Shown here piece by piece: positions 4,813 to 5,285 of a stretch of 5,285 nucleotides of DNA. Where the stretch lies: the NCBI GenBank assembly GCA_029859485.1, contig JAOUDB010000216.1:1-5285 (forward strand). The letters run 5' to 3'. The position numbers and the translations under genes were made by a program. This DNA is from Desulfuromonadales bacterium (lineage in GTDB: Bacteria; Desulfobacterota; Desulfuromonadia; Desulfuromonadales; BM103). Position 1 is the first letter of the stretch; every line of letters begins with the position of its first letter. Below the pieces are notes generated by a model. That model had not been told where the DNA came from, ran no database searches, and saw only the letters and a program-made list of their open reading frames with translations.

Positions 4813-5285
4813 TCAGGAACCAACCTTAAAACAGTCACCTATCCCTTCTGCGTAACTTGTCGCTTTTAACCCAAAAGTCTCCTGCCATTCCTCCGGATCA
4901 CAAACGTTTCCTTCGATAAGCATGGTGAGTTGGTCGCTGGTAATAGGAAAATGCTCACTGCTCTGCATCACCTTGATCAATGGTTTGATCATAAAAAGCG
5001 GCTGGTGAAGTTTGGTGGCGAGGCCCTTGCCCATGGCCTGCGAAGTCAAGTCAAGAATCTCATCGTAACTGTAACTTTCTCCGCCGCCCTGATGATAGGT
5101 CTTACCGATCGTTTCCGGCATCTCCAAGGCCTTAACGAAGCTGGACGCCACCTCTCTCAGGGCCACCGGCTGCATGCGATACTGTCCGTCGCCGATTACC
5201 GGCACAACAGGGAGTCTGCGGATGACCTCAGAGAGCATATGGACGAACTCACTCCCTTGGGCAAAGATCAACGATGGGCGAAAAA
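4813..5285 (-). CDS. NDUFA9-like atypical SDR / NAD(P)-dependent epimerase, C-terminal part
   Basis: The frame is open to the right edge, so the start lies outside the window; about 157 residues remain and the stop is at 4813-4815. The visible part begins F-R-P-S-L-I-F, the conserved strand after the active-site region of extended SDR proteins, and continues with VVPVIGDGQYRMQPVALREVA (substrate-side loop), SSFVKALEMPETIGKTYHQGG and a YSYDEILDLTSQAMG helix. This pattern is typical of the complex I NDUFA9-like SDR subfamily (atypical SDR-a5), in bacteria often stand-alone NAD(P)-binding proteins of unknown substrate. The Rossmann glycine motif would be in the missing N-terminal half. Family members usually have G-P-G-D after the F-R-P-S-x-I-F strand; here it reads A-Q-G-S. 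A sugar-nucleotide epimerase is less likely, given the GDGQYRMQPV loop. Confidence 0.82.
   Translation of the reverse strand, partial: FRPSLIFAQGSEFVHMLSEVIRRLPVVPVIGDGQYRMQPVALREVASSFVKALEMPETIGKTYHQGGGESYSYDEILDLTSQAMGKGLATKLHQPLFMIKPLIKVMQSSEHFPITSDQLTMLIEGNVCDPEEWQETFGLKATSYAEGIGDCFKVGS

Overview
The window looks like chromosomal DNA of moderate G+C from a Gram-negative bacterium, most likely a Desulfuromonas/Geobacter-type member of the Desulfobacterota. This is an inference from gene content: a homocysteine methyltransferase followed by a DUF6868-like small membrane protein, a single-chain iron-sulfur serine dehydratase, a TIGR02266-like PilZ protein, an NDUFA9-like epimerase, and an intergenic CACAGAG repeat of a kind I associate with those genomes. 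No phage, transposon, CRISPR or RNA gene is visible.

Left block (1-3086, + strand): a tightly packed run of six genes. In order they are the 3' end of a zinc-dependent homocysteine S-methyltransferase; a small membrane protein gene broken by a one-base frameshift near a T-rich tract; a one-domain cupin; an unrecognised hydrophobic protein with about three membrane segments; an RluA-family pseudouridine synthase; and a complete L-serine ammonia-lyase. Three joins overlap (ATGA at 320-323, ATGA at 910-913, and 23 nt at 1217-1239), and the last gap is 16 nt. The genes are therefore probably co-transcribed and partly translationally coupled, although their functions do not form one obvious pathway. 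Homocysteine methylation and serine deamination both touch sulfur/one-carbon amino-acid metabolism, but a shared role is only inference.

Middle block (3087-4156, + strand): a 100-bp gap carrying three CACAGAG units, then a small BamE/SmpA-like lipoprotein and a LysE/RhtB-type amino-acid exporter 22 nt apart. A long 15-bp-stem hairpin at 4225-4269 closes this block and lies between convergent genes, so it may terminate both strands.

Right block (4308-5285, - strand): a PilZ-domain protein with a well-formed sigma-70 promoter and a strong ribosome binding site, both of which argue for a start at 4694 rather than the longer ORF. Upstream of it is the C-terminal half of an NDUFA9-like atypical SDR/epimerase that runs off the right edge.

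Most of the window is ordinary housekeeping and accessory sequence. The most notable observations are the frameshifted DUF6868-like gene, the intergenic CACAGAG repeat and the PilZ protein with a degenerate RxxxR motif. I see no convincing evidence of a new biological system.
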